DNA of 64,000 nt, taken from NCBI GenBank assembly GCA_023333565.1, contig JAJKFH010000102.1, positions 7,891,001 to 7,955,000 of the forward strand. Direction: 5' to 3'. Source of the DNA: Puffinus mauretanicus. Taxonomy: Eukaryota > Chordata > Aves > Procellariiformes > Procellariidae. The notes under the pieces are model-generated. The model was not told the DNA's origin, did not search any database, and saw only the letters and a program-made list of their open reading frames with translations. The position numbers and the translations under genes are program-made. Of this stretch, positions 10,401 through 25,400 are shown one piece after another (positions within the stretch are counted from its first letter, which is position 1; each line of letters starts with the position of its first letter).

Positions 10401-13400
10401 CTGACACCACTATAATAGGCTGGTGTGTATAGCACATTGCCCTGTTCAGTTCATTGATTTTTATAAATATTATTCCAACTAATATCAGGAGATTGTACTG
10501 TTACAACACTTCCAACTACAGGCATTTAGTATTTGCGAAGATCCTAAGCAGCTGATTTTCTATTCAGATGAAGACATTATTTTAGGTAACAATCTAAAAT
10601 AAAGGCCAAAGGGCAAATAATTTGACCGTCACATTAGGGAAACACTAACACTTAAAATTTCCTAGTCTCTCACCACAAACTTTAGCCATAAGATCATTCT
10701 TCGTCTTAGAAAGCACAAGAGAAAGTAATTCATTCCCCCTCAGCAGAAGTCTTTAAACAGTATGGTATTAAGTTCCAAAAACGACAATGATGTAAGGATA
10801 GAAGGATGATTAGAGGAATGGAATTTTCTCTGTATGAGGAGAAATGTAGGATTAGGACTCTTCAGCTTGAAAACAATATTGTTGGAGAGAGGAAAAAGTG
10901 GCATTATAAACAAGAATAGCCTGGAGAAGATGAACAGGAACATCATAAAGATGAACAGGAACATAACAATGGAAGTAGAGTGCATATTAAACTGCTAGGC
11001 ATTAGGCTTAAAACAATGCAAAGAATACACTTGTTTTACCAAGTGAATAATTAAAGGAATGAACTCTCAACTATAGTATGCAATTCATGACAAAGGTACA
11101 GATAGATGCAAAAAAGCAGCAAGACAAACTCATGAATAAGAGGTGCATCAAGGGCTTCAAAAGAAGCCAGACACAATCTCAGGAAATTTCTAGACTGCTG
11201 GACCTGATTAGAACACACCTGAAGAAAGATCATTCAATCTTGGTCCAGTTTCTTGTATCTTTCCTGAAACATCTCATGGCAGCCAGTACCAGTGGACAAG
11301 AGTTTACACGGGTTTCCATTCTGAGGCAGTACAAACAACCCAATGCTCATCCTGCTCAACTCAGTGTCTAACATTGCGCTAGTAAGCATATGCCAGCAAA
11401 ATCTTGCTCCAAGGTTTTACTGTTGATATTGTCAACTGCTTCACTTTTGAATAATTAAACTGTTCAGCTGTTTAGAATCAAAGAATCATAGAATCATTAA
11501 GGTTGGAAAAGACCTCTAAGATCATCGAGTCCAACCATCAACCCAACACCACCATGCCCACTAAACCTTGTCCCTAAGCACCACATCTACACGTCTTTTA
11601 AATACTTCCAGGGATGGTGACTCAACCACTTCCCTGGGCAGCCTGTTCCAAGGCCTGACCACTCTTTCAGTAAAGAAATTTCTCCTAATGTCCAGTCTAC
11701 ACCTCCCTTGGCACAACCTCAGGCCATTTCCTCTCGTCCTGTCGGTAGTTACTTGGCAGAAGAGACCAACACCCACCTCGCTACAACCTCCTTTCAGGTA
11801 GTTGTAGAGCGCGATGAGGTCTCCCCTCAGCCTCCTCTTCTCCAGACTAAACAACCCCAGTTCCCTCAGCCGCTCCTCATAAGACTTGTGCTCCAGGCCC
11901 TTCACCAGCTTCGTTGCCCTTCTCTGGACACGCTCCAGCACCTCCATGTCCTCTTGTAGTGAGGGGCCCAAAACTGAACACAGGATTCGAGGTGCAGCCT
12001 CACCAGTGCCGAGTACAGGGGCACGATCACCTCCCTGCTCCTGCTGGCCACACTAGTTCTGATACAGGCCAGGATGCCATTGGCCTTCTTGGCCACCTGG
12101 GCACACTGCCGGCTCATGTTCAGCCGGCTGTCAACCAGCACCCCCAGGTCCTTTTCCTCCGGGCAGCTTTCCAGCCACTCTTCCCCAAGCCTGTAGCGTT
12201 GCCTGGGGTTGTTGTGGCCGAAGTGCAGGACCCGGCACTTGGCCTTGTTGAACCTCATACAGTTGGCCTCGGCCCATCGATCCAGCCTGTCCAGGTCCCT
12301 CTGCAGAGCCTTCCTACCCTCCAGCAGATCAACACTCCTGCCCAACTTGGTGTCATCTGCAAACTTACTGAGGGAGCACTCGATCCCCTCGTCCAGATCA
12401 TTGATAAAGATATTGAACAGGACCGGCCCCAATACTGAGCCCTGGGGAGCACCGCTCGTGACCGGCCGCCAAGTAGATTTAATCCATTCACCACAACTCT
12501 CTGGGCTCGGCCGTCCAGCCAGTTTTTTACCCAGCGAAGAGTGCACCTGTCTAAACCGTGAGCCGCCAGCTTCTCTAAGAGAATGCTGTAGGAAACGGTG
12601 TCAAAGGCCTTACTGAAGTCCAGGTAGACCACATCCACAGCCTTTCCCTCATCCACTAGGCGGGTCACCTGCTCATAGAAGGAGATCAGGTTGGTCAAAC
12701 AGGACCTGCCTTCCATGAACCCATGCTGGCTGGGCCTGATCCCCTGGTTGTCCTGGACATGGCTCGTGAGCGCCCTCAAAACAAACCGCTCCATGATCTT
12801 CCCTGGCACCAAGGTCAGGCTGACAGGCCTGTAGTTCCCCGGATCCTCCTTCCAGCCCTTCTTGTAGATGGGCGTCACATTGGCGAGCCTCCAGTCGTCC
12901 GGGACCTCCCCTGTTAACCAGGACTGCCGGTAAATGATGGAGAGCGGCTTGGCAAGCTCCTCCGCCAGCTCCCTCAGTACCCTCGGGTGGATCCCATCTG
13001 GCCCCATAGACTTGTGAGCATTCAGGTGCCATAGCAGGTCGTTAACTGCCTTCTCTTGGATTATGGGGGGTTTATCCGGTTCGCCATCCCTGTCTTCCAG
13101 CTCAGGGGGCTGAGTACCCTGAGGATAACTGCTCTGACTATTGAAGACTGAAGCAAAGAAGGTGTTAAGTACCTCAGCCTTATCCTCATCCTTGGTGGCA
13201 ACGTTCCCCCCCGCATCCAATAGAGGATGGACATTCTCCTTGGCTCTCTTTTTGTCATTAATATACTTGTAAAAGCATTTTTCGTTGTGTCTCACAACAG
13301 TGGCCAGGTTGAGTTCTAGCTGGGCTTTTGCCTTTCTAATTTCCATTCTGCACGACCTAACGAGATCCCTGTACTGTTCTTGACTTGCCTGCCCCTTCCT

Positions 13401-16400
13401 CCAAAGGTGATAAACTCTCCTTTTTTTCCTGAGTCCCAGCCAGAGCTCCCCGTTCAGCCAGACCGGTCGTCTTCCCCACCCGTTCTTCTTACGGCACATG
13501 GGGACAGCCTGCTCCTGCGCCTTTAAGACTTCCTTCTTGAAGAACATCCAGCCTTCCTGGACCCCTTTGCCCTTCAGGACTGTCTCCCAAGGGACTTTCT
13601 CAACCAGTGTCCTGAGCAGGCCAAAGTCTGCCCTCTGGAAGTCCATGGTAGCGGTTTTGCTGGCCCCCCTCCTTATTTCACCAAGTATTGAGTATTCTAT
13701 CATTTCATGGTCGCTAAGCCCAAGACGGCCTCCGAACACCACATCTCCCACCAGTCCTTCTCTGTTTGTGAACAGCAGGTAAAGCGAGGCACCTCCCCTA
13801 GTGGGCTCGCTTACCAGCTGCGTCAGGAAGTTATCTTCCACACACTCCAGGAACCCCCTTGACTGTTTCCTCTCTGCCATGTAGTATTTCAAGCAGACAC
13901 CCAGGAAGTTGAAGTCCCCCACGAGAACAAGGGCTAGCGACTGTGAGACTTCTGTGAGCCTCTGGTAGAATATTTCATCTGCCTCCTCGTCCTGGCTAGG
14001 TGGTCTATAACAGACTCCCAGCAGGATATCTGCCTTGTTGGCCTTCCCCCTCATCCTTACGCACAAGCACTCGACCTCATCATCACTATCATTGAGCTCT
14101 AGACAGTCAAAGTACTCCCTAACATACAGGGCTACCCCACCGCCTTTCCTTCCTCGCCTGTCCCTTCTGAAGAGCTTATAGCCATCCACTGCAGCCCTCC
14201 AATCGTAAGACTCATCCCACCATGTTTCCGTGATGGTGACAAAGTCATAGCTACCCCGCTGCACAATGGCTTCCAGCTCCTCCCGTTTGCCGCCCATGCT
14301 GCGTGCATTGGTGTAGATGCACTAGAGCTGGGCTACTGATTTCTCCCCCGAAAATGTTTAAATCATCTACGAGATAAGCCAGGCATGCACAGTATACCCG
14401 CTGAATAAGTTCAGTATAACAGACAACCCATTAAAGCCAGACAAATTGATAGAATTTAAATTTTGGTGATGTTCTCAGGCTTGTTGCCTTTCTTCCACCT
14501 AGTGGAAAGAACAGCACAAAAACAACCAAAAAATGGCTTTGATTTACACTTTTAATCGTAAAAAGGAAGATCTTAAGAAGTAAGAATTACATAAAAAATA
14601 AAAATACCTTTATTTCTCTAGCTTCTTCAGATTGCCTTTCTTTGCTTCTAATCTTTAAAACCGGTAACTCCGAAATCTGGCTTTCCTGTGATGTATCATC
14701 TCTAATATCTAGCGTTCTCAGTTTAGCAGATTCCATTTCTAGTACAACATCATTGCTATCTTCAAAGCTGAAATCCATAAAAGCACACGAAAACATTATA
14801 TTAGAGTATTTTAATTAAAAAGCTATTATTGTTTACAGATCAAGTTGCACAGAAAAATTATGCAATTTTGACATTAAATAGCTACATGCGTTTCAGAGAA
14901 TCTGACAAGTTTTAGTGATGTTTGCAGGATATGAGCTTTAAGCAGCTTTTGCACTTTTGCAATGCTATTAGAAGATGATGTTAAAATCCCATCTGAGTAT
15001 TCTACACTAGATAGTTTTTTAAAACAGACTTTAGTAACATAAACACCGTATGCAGAAGCTTTTTTTTCTCCTGATCTTCTGTAGCAATCTACATTGAGTT
15101 CAAAGACAAATACTGTTCCTTCATAAGCTTCCAATGACCTATTAAAGCACATAAAAGCTCTGGGAATCTGTATGAAATAACAAACAATTACAATACAGCT
15201 AAATACAACAGTTAACACGCGAAAGTCTGAAGTAGCGCTAACAGCTTCATAATGACTTTTTAAATTTACCACTTTCTTGTATAACAAGTTTAATAAAACA
15301 TTCACTTTCTTTCTAATAAAAGAATGCCCAAACTTGAAACCAAAAGCTTGCCTCCCACCTAGGTTTTGCACAAATAAAGCCCAAGCAACTTTCCTTCCCT
15401 ACAAGAACCACCTTATTAAAGACATACATAAATTCCAAGCGTATAGGAACATTATTTAGCAACATTACCAAGCAGTGCTTTGAGAGAAATACTACGAGTT
15501 AGGATAAGCCAATAGCCTTCATAGGTGAAAGCAGTTTTGGATGGTATTTTAGTATTAATGTAAATTAACTTTGCAAGGGCAGCCCATCAGTGGAGAGAAT
15601 ATATTGAGAGTGTACATTAAAAACAGCTTACTAAAACCCAGGACAGTCCTCAGAAATCAAAAACCTGCCCATTCTGTGCCCGTTAACATGATGGTAAGCA
15701 TGAGTAAATAAAACCAATATTAAAACTTTAAACTATTTTTTATTTTGCTTAAGCTTTCCATTGTAAGCATTACCTGCATAAATTGACATCACTTTCTCTC
15801 TCCATTATGTCATCCACTGATAAACAGGACTCTGATCCCTCTTCCTCTGTAACAGCAGTCTCATTTTGTTTTCCTTCAACAACACTATCCAGTTCTTCTC
15901 TACAGGTAGTATGACCGTCATTGTTTGCATCACATACCATTTTTTTTTCTGCTAATGAATGAGAATTAAATCAATTTGGACATTCTGGGCAACATCTTAG
16001 AATTCCAATTCTCACATCCTAGTGAAGCAAGAGTTGATTTAAAACAAAAAATCCCAGTAGAAAATGTCTAAGTATTAAGATTTAAGAGAACTGTTATCAG
16101 CAAAAATAAAATGTTCAGATTTAGTATGAAAGCTGATTTTGAAAGGCATTGTTCCACAACCTCCCAAGGCAGATCAGGGATATAAATCAAAACCTAAGTT
16201 CTCATTTTTAAGATGAGAGTTTGCAATATCTTTATATAAAATTTATATTTGAACCTTTGAAAGTGAGCATTTTTGCCTCTTACTTTTCTTAGAGGATTTC
16301 CCTTCTTCAGCAATTTTTGGAGGGACAGCCATTTCTTCTGGAAGATTCTCCACTTCCTGTTCAAGATCGTTTTTTCTCTTCTTCTTTCTCTTCTTTTTTG

Positions 16401-19400
16401 CTAATACTGGCTCTAATGCAACCTGTTCTTCTGCCTGTTCAGAAACGCCCAAAGATTCCTCATTTTCTTTCTCAGCCGTCACAGCATCAGCTTCTGTTTC
16501 TGCATCAGAAATTCTGGCTTCCTGAAGATCATCTTGATCATTAGCAGCTTCTGTACTGGCAGCTTTTGCTATTGAGACAATATGGTTCCTGGTTATTAGA
16601 CTGGTGGAGTATCAGGAGTCATAAATCGCAAAGATATTTCCACTAGCAACATATTGTGAATTCATACATCACTGCCAATACCATGAGAAGTCAGTCACTG
16701 GCCTAACAGAAAAGCTTCAGCATAGATTAACTTCAACACTAAACACAAAACACATTCTGTACATGGGACAACACTTCACCAGGGCAAAGTCAATATAGGA
16801 TGTAAAGCCAATTCAGTAAATGTTCTTGTTCCTATACTTTTTAACAGGCTACACAGACACTTTTGGATCCAGGAAAAATAGGTATTGCTATTCCTGAAAA
16901 GAATTATCATCTCTCTGCAGAAAGAGGTGATAATGATTGCAGAAAGTATGCCATGAAAAGTAATTTTGATCAATAGATGCACTGTAGTTAATCATTCTTA
17001 TTTACATAAGAAACCTGAATTATTATCTGACTAATAATCCACAAGTTGTTTTCTGGGTTTAACAAGTTTCTAAAATGCTCCTCCCTCCCTTTTCAGGACA
17101 TTTTGTCTTGATCTTGTATTTTTGCAGAGCATCAACCACAAAGAACCTTTCCCTGTCCTTTTCATTATTCTTATACAAACTTGTTCCCCTGTAATTAAGA
17201 AATCCAAAATGCAAGAGAAGTAGAAAAGCATACTCACATTGCTTTATGCATGAAGTACCTTTAATCTACCATTAAAGTCTATGAACAGAATTTCTATATG
17301 TAGCTGTAAGTCCTAACAGGTGGGACATTTTACTTAATCAAACCTGAAATCAAGGCTATAGAAAAGCAGCAGCCATGTCAATTTTACGAATTAAACAGTG
17401 ATGTTGCTTCCTAGCTAGCATCCCCTTTAAAAAAGTTGTTCACTTGTTTGTTCCACAATACCACTTAGAAGGAAATGGGTTCTTGTGGAACAAACAAGTG
17501 AACAACCCAACAGAATTATCAGGTAATTTATGAAATGGTGTCAGTAACTGTTTTTAATTTAAGCACATCTATGAAAGGTCCTTTCACAGGTACTGAGGTA
17601 ATAGGACACTATATGGTGATCAATAGTAATTAAACATAATCTTTATCCTTTATTTTGAACAGACCAGAAAACTAAAACAACTTTTACAAGACTCCCTGAA
17701 GAGAATCATACCCTTCAGACTTAGAGAGTCAAAATATAATTAAAGGAGAAACAGAACCCTTGAAAGAAAATGGTTTAAAATATAAGAAAAATTTAAATTA
17801 AAAGTCACAGAAGAACTTGCCAAAAATATGGTTTTGGCCCAAGGATTCTAAAAGTGAATTTGTTGGCAACTCACGGAGATACTTATCAACTGTTAAATGA
17901 GAATATCCTGTTTAGAATATCAGTGCTTCAGACTGCAGACGGGCACTAATCTCACTGTGGTCTCACATTCCTGCCCAGAGAAAACGCATCTCAGGAAACT
18001 GGTGCTACCAATTATTACCATCCCACACATTAGTAAACTATGTCTGAAAAAGTTATGCTGCGAAGCCAGGATCCTCTTGCCCTGTCCGGAACAGGGAAAG
18101 AAAAGATTACCTACGTGATTTTTTTCTCTGCTAGCAACACATTACTGACTACTGCTCTGTAATGATATCCCAAGCATTCTTTTGAAGTACCTTTCGGCTT
18201 CTTCCGAGGCCTTGATGGCTTCTTTTCCTTTGGCTTCTGGCTTTTAACAGTCTTTTGCTTCCTCTTGTCCTCATCTGCTAAGACCTTCTCAAGCAGCTGG
18301 GCAAAGAATTCAAAATCAAAGGGCCGCTTTTCTTCTATCAGAGTAAAGCAAAGAAAAGATTTCAAAGTTGGTAATTTTTCCAAGTTTCTGCTTTGTAAAA
18401 CAATCAGTGGTACATGTTATGATATTAAAAAGCAAAGGTTATATAAATTTAAACAGAGAATTGTTTTTGAAAATACTTTCTGTATCACTTGAGCAGGGAC
18501 TAGAGTTGACATATATATGGATTATGGTAGCTTGGTTTTAAAAAAAAAGTAAAAAAAGGTTACAGTACTTAGTAGTTTAGAAAATCTAAGAAGTGGCAAA
18601 TACACGAATCGTATGATAGTATCAGATAATGTATTAACATGCTGCTCTAGGACTTACATAGCTCATTCAAATAATACACAAAGCCTTTAATGATTCTCAA
18701 AGCAGTTTACAATAAGCAACTGTGCTAGAAGTTCCCATGAATCAGAATAATCTTCAACTGAATATAGGAAAGTTTATATTAACCTCATTTATCAAACATA
18801 TAGAAAAGCCAGAAATAAAACCTAAAGATCTTTACTGCGAACCATGCCTGTTATAAAAACCTAAGATCCCCCAGCTTCTGAACTCACGTATGAGCAAAAA
18901 CTTTTTCTTATAATTTATTCACGAGAGGCAAAGCACAAAAATTACTATGAAAAAAGATGACTACCGTTTAATGACTCATTGTGGGGTGGGGTACATTTAC
19001 TTTACTTACTGAAAGCTTTGTCTATCCTCCATCCATTAGCTTTTTCTTCACGTTTGAACTTGTTCTAAAAGCAAAGGTATATTTGTCCTTTTCAGTAAGC
19101 AAGAAATGCAACAATATATGGTACAAAATGGCAGATCAAGATAAACCTTCTTCAATACAACAAAATTTTCTATCAACTAAAGTTATTAAACCTTACAAGC
19201 ACACTCACAGAACATGAGTTTGTAATTAATTTTTAAATATAAAATCTGTCACCAATAGATATTACCAGTCATAATTTTTTATTATTTTCAGCATGTTTGT
19301 CCTTACTTCCAATCTAAGCAGGGTTTGAAACATTGACGATTTTCCCAGTTGGATACCATGAAAGAGGCAACACAAAAGACCTTCACCAAACATCCACTTA

Positions 19401-22400
19401 CGCTTAGCAGCATTCGTCAATTAAAATAAAATCGAGACAAACTGTGTCTAGATATGCTAGATTTACTAGATATGTTGATGGGAATTCAATCCAGCATATT
19501 AATGTTTCAGATACTTACTACCTCTTGGAAACAGGTATTAAAAAAGCATTGCTACAGAGCTAGTTCGCATCAAAATTATCAATACTAATACAGAAAGCAC
19601 AGGAATAGCAAATGAGAAACAGAAAAATGAAAACAGATGTTTATTTGCTTTATTGAGTGCTTTAATTTTTACCTTAATTTCTGCTCTGGCTCTATGAGGA
19701 AACAGCCGTCCAATCAAAGAGAAGTCTGTTCCTACCATACTGATAGCTAAAAAGAACATGTCTGTTTCTGGAGGGTTTTCAAAAAAAAAAGAAAAAAAGG
19801 AAAAAAGAAAGAAAGATACACACACTTAAGTATTTAGTTAATAAGTTATTTCTTGCTATCTGAAATAAAAACACCTTTCAAACTTAATGCAATGGGATAG
19901 ATAACCTTAAAGTTATCTACTGTGGCTGCAAGTTCAGCTGGGCTTGGACTATGTCTGTTATTTTACCTAAGTACCTCTAATAACATTTGCTGAATGAACT
20001 ATTAACAGAAAGAACTGTCTAATCTTTATAATACTGCAGAATGTGAAGTATGTTTTGTAAAGCTAGTAAATCATAGCTAAACAACTCCAAATTGCCAATG
20101 TTCATTTTTATTATGAACACAACCACCAGCAGAAATCAGAAAAACGCATGTGTAAATACAATTTCCATTATTATTTGTTAACAGGAAAAGACTGCAGTCC
20201 AAAAGCAGCACAGTAATTCTGAAGCTAATTTTTCCATCTACGGTTGTAAAAAACATTTTCAATTGTAAGAAGTCTTGCACAGTGTTGTCAGCCTAGAGAT
20301 AATAATCAATTCACAGCAGGCATAATAAAAAAACAACCCACCCACTCATAAAAACACAGCTGTCCATGTGCACTGAAATCAACCCACATAGAGATGGCTT
20401 ATAGAATTTAGAGATGGCTTATAGAATTTATTCCTGCCCATGCTGGAAGAACCAAGTAAAGAAGCTGTTAAGAAGTGCTAACTGTTCCATATAGAGCTCA
20501 AATATCCAGACACCAGAATCCAATATTACGCTTTTGATAAGGCAGACTAGCATTTCCACAGCATCTAAACATCCATGACAAAAAAATTCACAGGTAGCCT
20601 GCATATCATAAGGCACTGGATTTTTTTAAACACACCAATTTTCACAGTAAACATCAGAGCTCTGCTTATTGTAAGAGTTTGGAGGGTTGAGACTATGTCA
20701 CACATAAGTAGATCTATTTACTCCACTGGGCATAAGAATTTTTGAGTACAAAGCACAGAAGGAAAATGAAGGTTTTTCTGCAGACTCAAAACTTGAAACC
20801 AAAAATATACTCACCTTTATTTGACCATGGTTTTGTGTAAAAACTTTTCCTGAAGCTGGAATATGTAGTTGTAGAGCCACGCTCAAAGATGGGATCATTT
20901 TCTTCTACAACACATGGACCTTTTGTTCTTAGAACTTCTACAGTTAAACTGAAAAAGCAAACACACCAAGAGACTCATCTGAAAATATTGCTAACAAGAC
21001 ACATAGCACATGTTTATAAGCCAGCTATTCAGATTTTTCCTGCCATCAGTCAGTTTGTACTGTAATCAGGTTTAATAATTACATTAACATGTATTTCAAT
21101 GGGAGAATGCAGCAAGAAATCATTAACCTACTCAGCCTATGCAAGTAAATTTGCTTTTCCCTTTTTGTAAGATATAGTACAGACAGACATAATTAATATC
21201 TTACAAAACAAAAACAAAACCAAGAAAAGATTGTCTTCTCAACATTCAAGAAAATTATTTTGTAAAACCACAAGAGCCTCTCCATATTCTTTTAGGCTAC
21301 TTTCAAATTCCTTTACCAGGCCTGCTCTAGCCTTACACCTTGGCCTAAATCTCATGCTAATAATACATTTGGGGAACTAAACAATTCGGTAATCTAATAC
21401 TTCAAAAAAGTCATATTCTAAGCAAAGTTACTGAAAACACTGACAACTGAATAAAGCAGCAACATGCAAGATGCAAAGCTGGAGCAAATCATACTGACAA
21501 CAGAGTAACAGTAAGCAGATACATGCAACTGTGAGAAACAAAGAAGTTAACATTTGGAAGTTTGACAAATATTCAGTATTCATTCACTGTAACAAAATAC
21601 GGCATCTTCTTCTCTATCTCCTTCTCCAAAAACATTTCTCATAGAGAAAGTTTGCCACTACTGAGATGCAGATAACTGCTGCTCATATTTTGCCACATAT
21701 TTGCACTGTTTTCTAAGTTAGGATCTCAACACATAAACACATTCACGTTTATCCCATTCAAAGTAACTGTTCTCTATCCACAAACTAAGCAGCAATGTAG
21801 TATATATTGTCTTTGAGTCAGGCACAGAATTTGTTACCTTTCTTCATCCAGAATAATTGAACCATCTTCTGCTACTTTCACACGAGGAACAAGAAGTGGA
21901 CCGTCCTGACTCTCCTCCCCATTCTCTGCTTCTTCTTCCTCGTCTTCCTCTTCATGATCAGGAGTACTTTTCTCTTCTTGTCTACAATTTTAACAGACCA
22001 AGCAAAAAAATATTACTTTTGTTAGTGTTTTGAATTGCTGCTCTGTATGCCAGATGTTCAACAATTTAATGAACCATCCAGCAATGCAACCCACCAGCAA
22101 GTTAATGAACACATAAACTCTGGAATCTGTTTTTCGATCTATTGTAAAATGGACAAATCCAAAAACATAATATTGAAAGCAAAATGCTCTTTAACCACCC
22201 TCCCCTCCCAAATTACAATTTGTTATAAATAAGAGCTATGATATTGAAACAGTAAAAAAAAAGACCTACACTGTTAGTATTACCACAGAAACATGTTTTT
22301 TTTCCAACATCAGAAAACTTTTTGACTGTAAGTACTTCCATCACCAAGACTTACTCTTTCATTTGACCCAGTGCAGAATTTTTATCTGTTCTCTTTTCTT

Positions 22401-25400
22401 CTGCCAACGAAGACCTAGAATTTTATAAAAAGCTACAGATGAACGTTTGTATAGATACATTTCTGCTTCATTTCACAAAACCTGCTTTTAGTGGATAATG
22501 GACAAAGAAACACAAAGCTTTTTTTCAATTCTTCATACCACACCTGGACTTGAGTCTAACTGAACAACCACCCCTGCTTAATGAATTTTGCTTTTTTTTT
22601 TTTTTTTGTATAACCAAGGACAAAAAAGGATATTTCAAGCAGTAATCCATTGTGAGGGTAGGGAGAATGTGAGAGAATGTTCATTACCTGCTCAAAGACT
22701 ACTCAGTGTGAAAGAAAAAATAACAAGGAAAGTGATAAATAAAACACACAAGCACACAAACATTAACAAGCAGGTAGTCACAGACAGTAACAGAAAACTC
22801 GTCTGCTACTGAGGAAGAACAGGACTTGAACAGCTGTACTTATATTTATGTGATTATTTTTGGTAGTTGTAGGAAAAAGGCCCTGCTCTGTCTGTGGTAG
22901 TCTGTGCAGCTAGCTGCATTAGTGTTCCCTGTGTATATGCACCTCTGGGATGCTCACTCAGCCTTGTTACTGGTGAAATATGTAAAGGGAACAATAGCAG
23001 CTATATCCATCCAGTTGGAATGGAGAGACCTCCTGGGTCCTGCAGTGTGTTTCGGCACCTAGGACGGAGAAATGCTTAGCTTCCTGTAGTCCACTAGATT
23101 TGGCAGGCAGCCATAACTAAAAATCTAATAGCAGTGATTAAAAAAAAAAGAAGAAAAATATTTTCTATTATTCTGCATTTATACAGAGATAAATCAACAC
23201 TAGGGACAGGTTCATGTTTTTTATATTTCAACAAGAACACTAACCTCCATTCTCATTTCTGTATGAAGATTGAGTAGATGTGAAAATGTCTAGTAGCTTT
23301 TGTTACCATTGCAACAATACTGCATCTGCGCTAATACTTCAGTTTTAAGAATTCTCCTTTTCACAATTATGAAATTGGTAGAAAAAGAAAAATCATTTAA
23401 CCTAACGAGAGAGAAAAAGAATCATACTTACTTCATAGGATTGTTTTCTGGCAGATAGTATATCAAGTCCCTCATGGTCATTTTAGAACGATCTGGTGGA
23501 GAACGCCCTTCAATTATTGGAGGCCTGTGTTTCAACTGTTTCCATATAAAAATAAAAAAAAAGAACTTAATTTCACCCTGAAAGTACTTTATATTTCACA
23601 AATTAGTATTTTCCTTTGCTTACAAAGTAACCCATTCGGGCAATTCGTTGTTTCCCTCCCCGCCCCCGCCCCCAATAACTGAAAGAAGTTTATCTTAAAA
23701 GTGTCCCTTTGTCAGAGAGGATGCCACAGACCCATAAGTGACTTACACTTTCAGAGAAATTCAATACTTGGCACAAGTAAAAAGTGAAAAGTTATTCAAA
23801 ATCACAGAACTCGGTCAACAATCAAGTTGAAAAGATATGAGAAACTCCAAATCTCAAGCTTTTTATAGCACACTTCCCCATTGTATTACCAACTGTGAAA
23901 CTTTTAAAATTGGAACGTTGACCATAACATAATAGCAGGTCTTATGTCAAAAAGGCTTGTGGGTCTAATCAAATGAAAAGATACACAATTTCTCATGAAA
24001 TCTGGATTATAAGGGAACACAGTGCTACTACTGCATATTAACAGACAAAACCCATACAGTGTTATGAGATATCACAGACTATGAGCAGTAAGCAGCTGAT
24101 CATCAGAAAACGCTACTGCAAAGAGATAATGTATGTTAGGTGAATCATATGTCTTTGCCCTTCACAGATCAGCAGTGCTCAACACAGAGGCCTACCATCC
24201 GCTCTTTCTTCAGCTCTTCTTTAAGCATTTCTCTTAACTTCCGAGCTTTGAGGATCCTTTCACGGTCAGAACACGTTCGTTTCTCTTTTACAGGAACAGG
24301 TTTCATAGGTAGCTTTTCCTCTTGTGTTCCTGATCTTTCTTGTGTTGGTCTCTCCTTGAGTGGGGAAGGTACATTCTTCTGCAAAGTATCATCATTTTTT
24401 TGTGCAGCTACACCTATAGTTTGCTCTTTGTTCACCGATTTTTTTAGAGGGGAAAACTGTGGCACTTGTGGCACAGGTGTCTTCTTTTCAGGCAGCATGG
24501 GGGACTTCAAGGTGCTTTCAACATTACTCTTTTCTGATGGAGAGGAATCCTTCTGAAGTGAAGCACTGCCATCAAGAGCCTGTGATGCTCGCCTCTGCGG
24601 TTTTGATGCAGAACGCTGAGCAGATGAAGGTCCAGCTCTGGGTTTGACAAGATTGGGCATGGTGGAGATCCGTTTTCTTCTCTGTGTAGGCATCTCTGCA
24701 GGTTTACTAGCTTCTCCAGCATCATTTGAGCTATCAGCCTTGTCATCGCTGGAAAATTTAAGAGAGTATTCTGAAATACTTTACAGTGACAGATTTGTAA
24801 CTCTTACTTTCAAGATATGTTTATGTGCCAATCAGTATAAACTACAGAAAAATACAGTTATATACAAGAAGCCACACTAGAACCAACCTGTAGCTGGTAC
24901 TTCCTCATAAACTAATCCGCTATAAGAACTGGTATATTATTTTCTAATATTAATTACTATTATTTAATGTTACTGTTACAAGCTACTTGACTAGCAGTGC
25001 TAAACTCACATGTTCCTTCCTCAGTCCCTCCCTTTTTGGAAGGCTCTCTACTTTCAGCTGAGAATACCAAACATCATAATACAATAAAGCTTTTTAAAAA
25101 ATAAGCCACATAAGTGACATATTAAAAACATTTTCATAAAGCTATATACAACAAGTAGGTTGATGATTTTTATTACAATCAGTCTGAACATTCCTCTTAA
25201 ACATTTGCAAGTAGAGGATATGTAAACTCTGAATTTGAAAAAAAACTCAGCAGCGAAACCGGCTGCTGTTAATCTACTGCTCACACTTAATATATCAAAA
25301 GTAGCCTTTTAGAGGCAACAACTTTTAGCTTTCCTGGAAAGCTTTCTATTTAAGTATTTTTTCCATCCCTTACTCAGAAATAATTTTCAAAGTGCAAGCA

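Noticed and set aside
10740..10985. Minus-strand ORF of 81 codons rich in Phe/Leu
   Set aside because: Lies in a degraded CR1 fragment read on the wrong strand.
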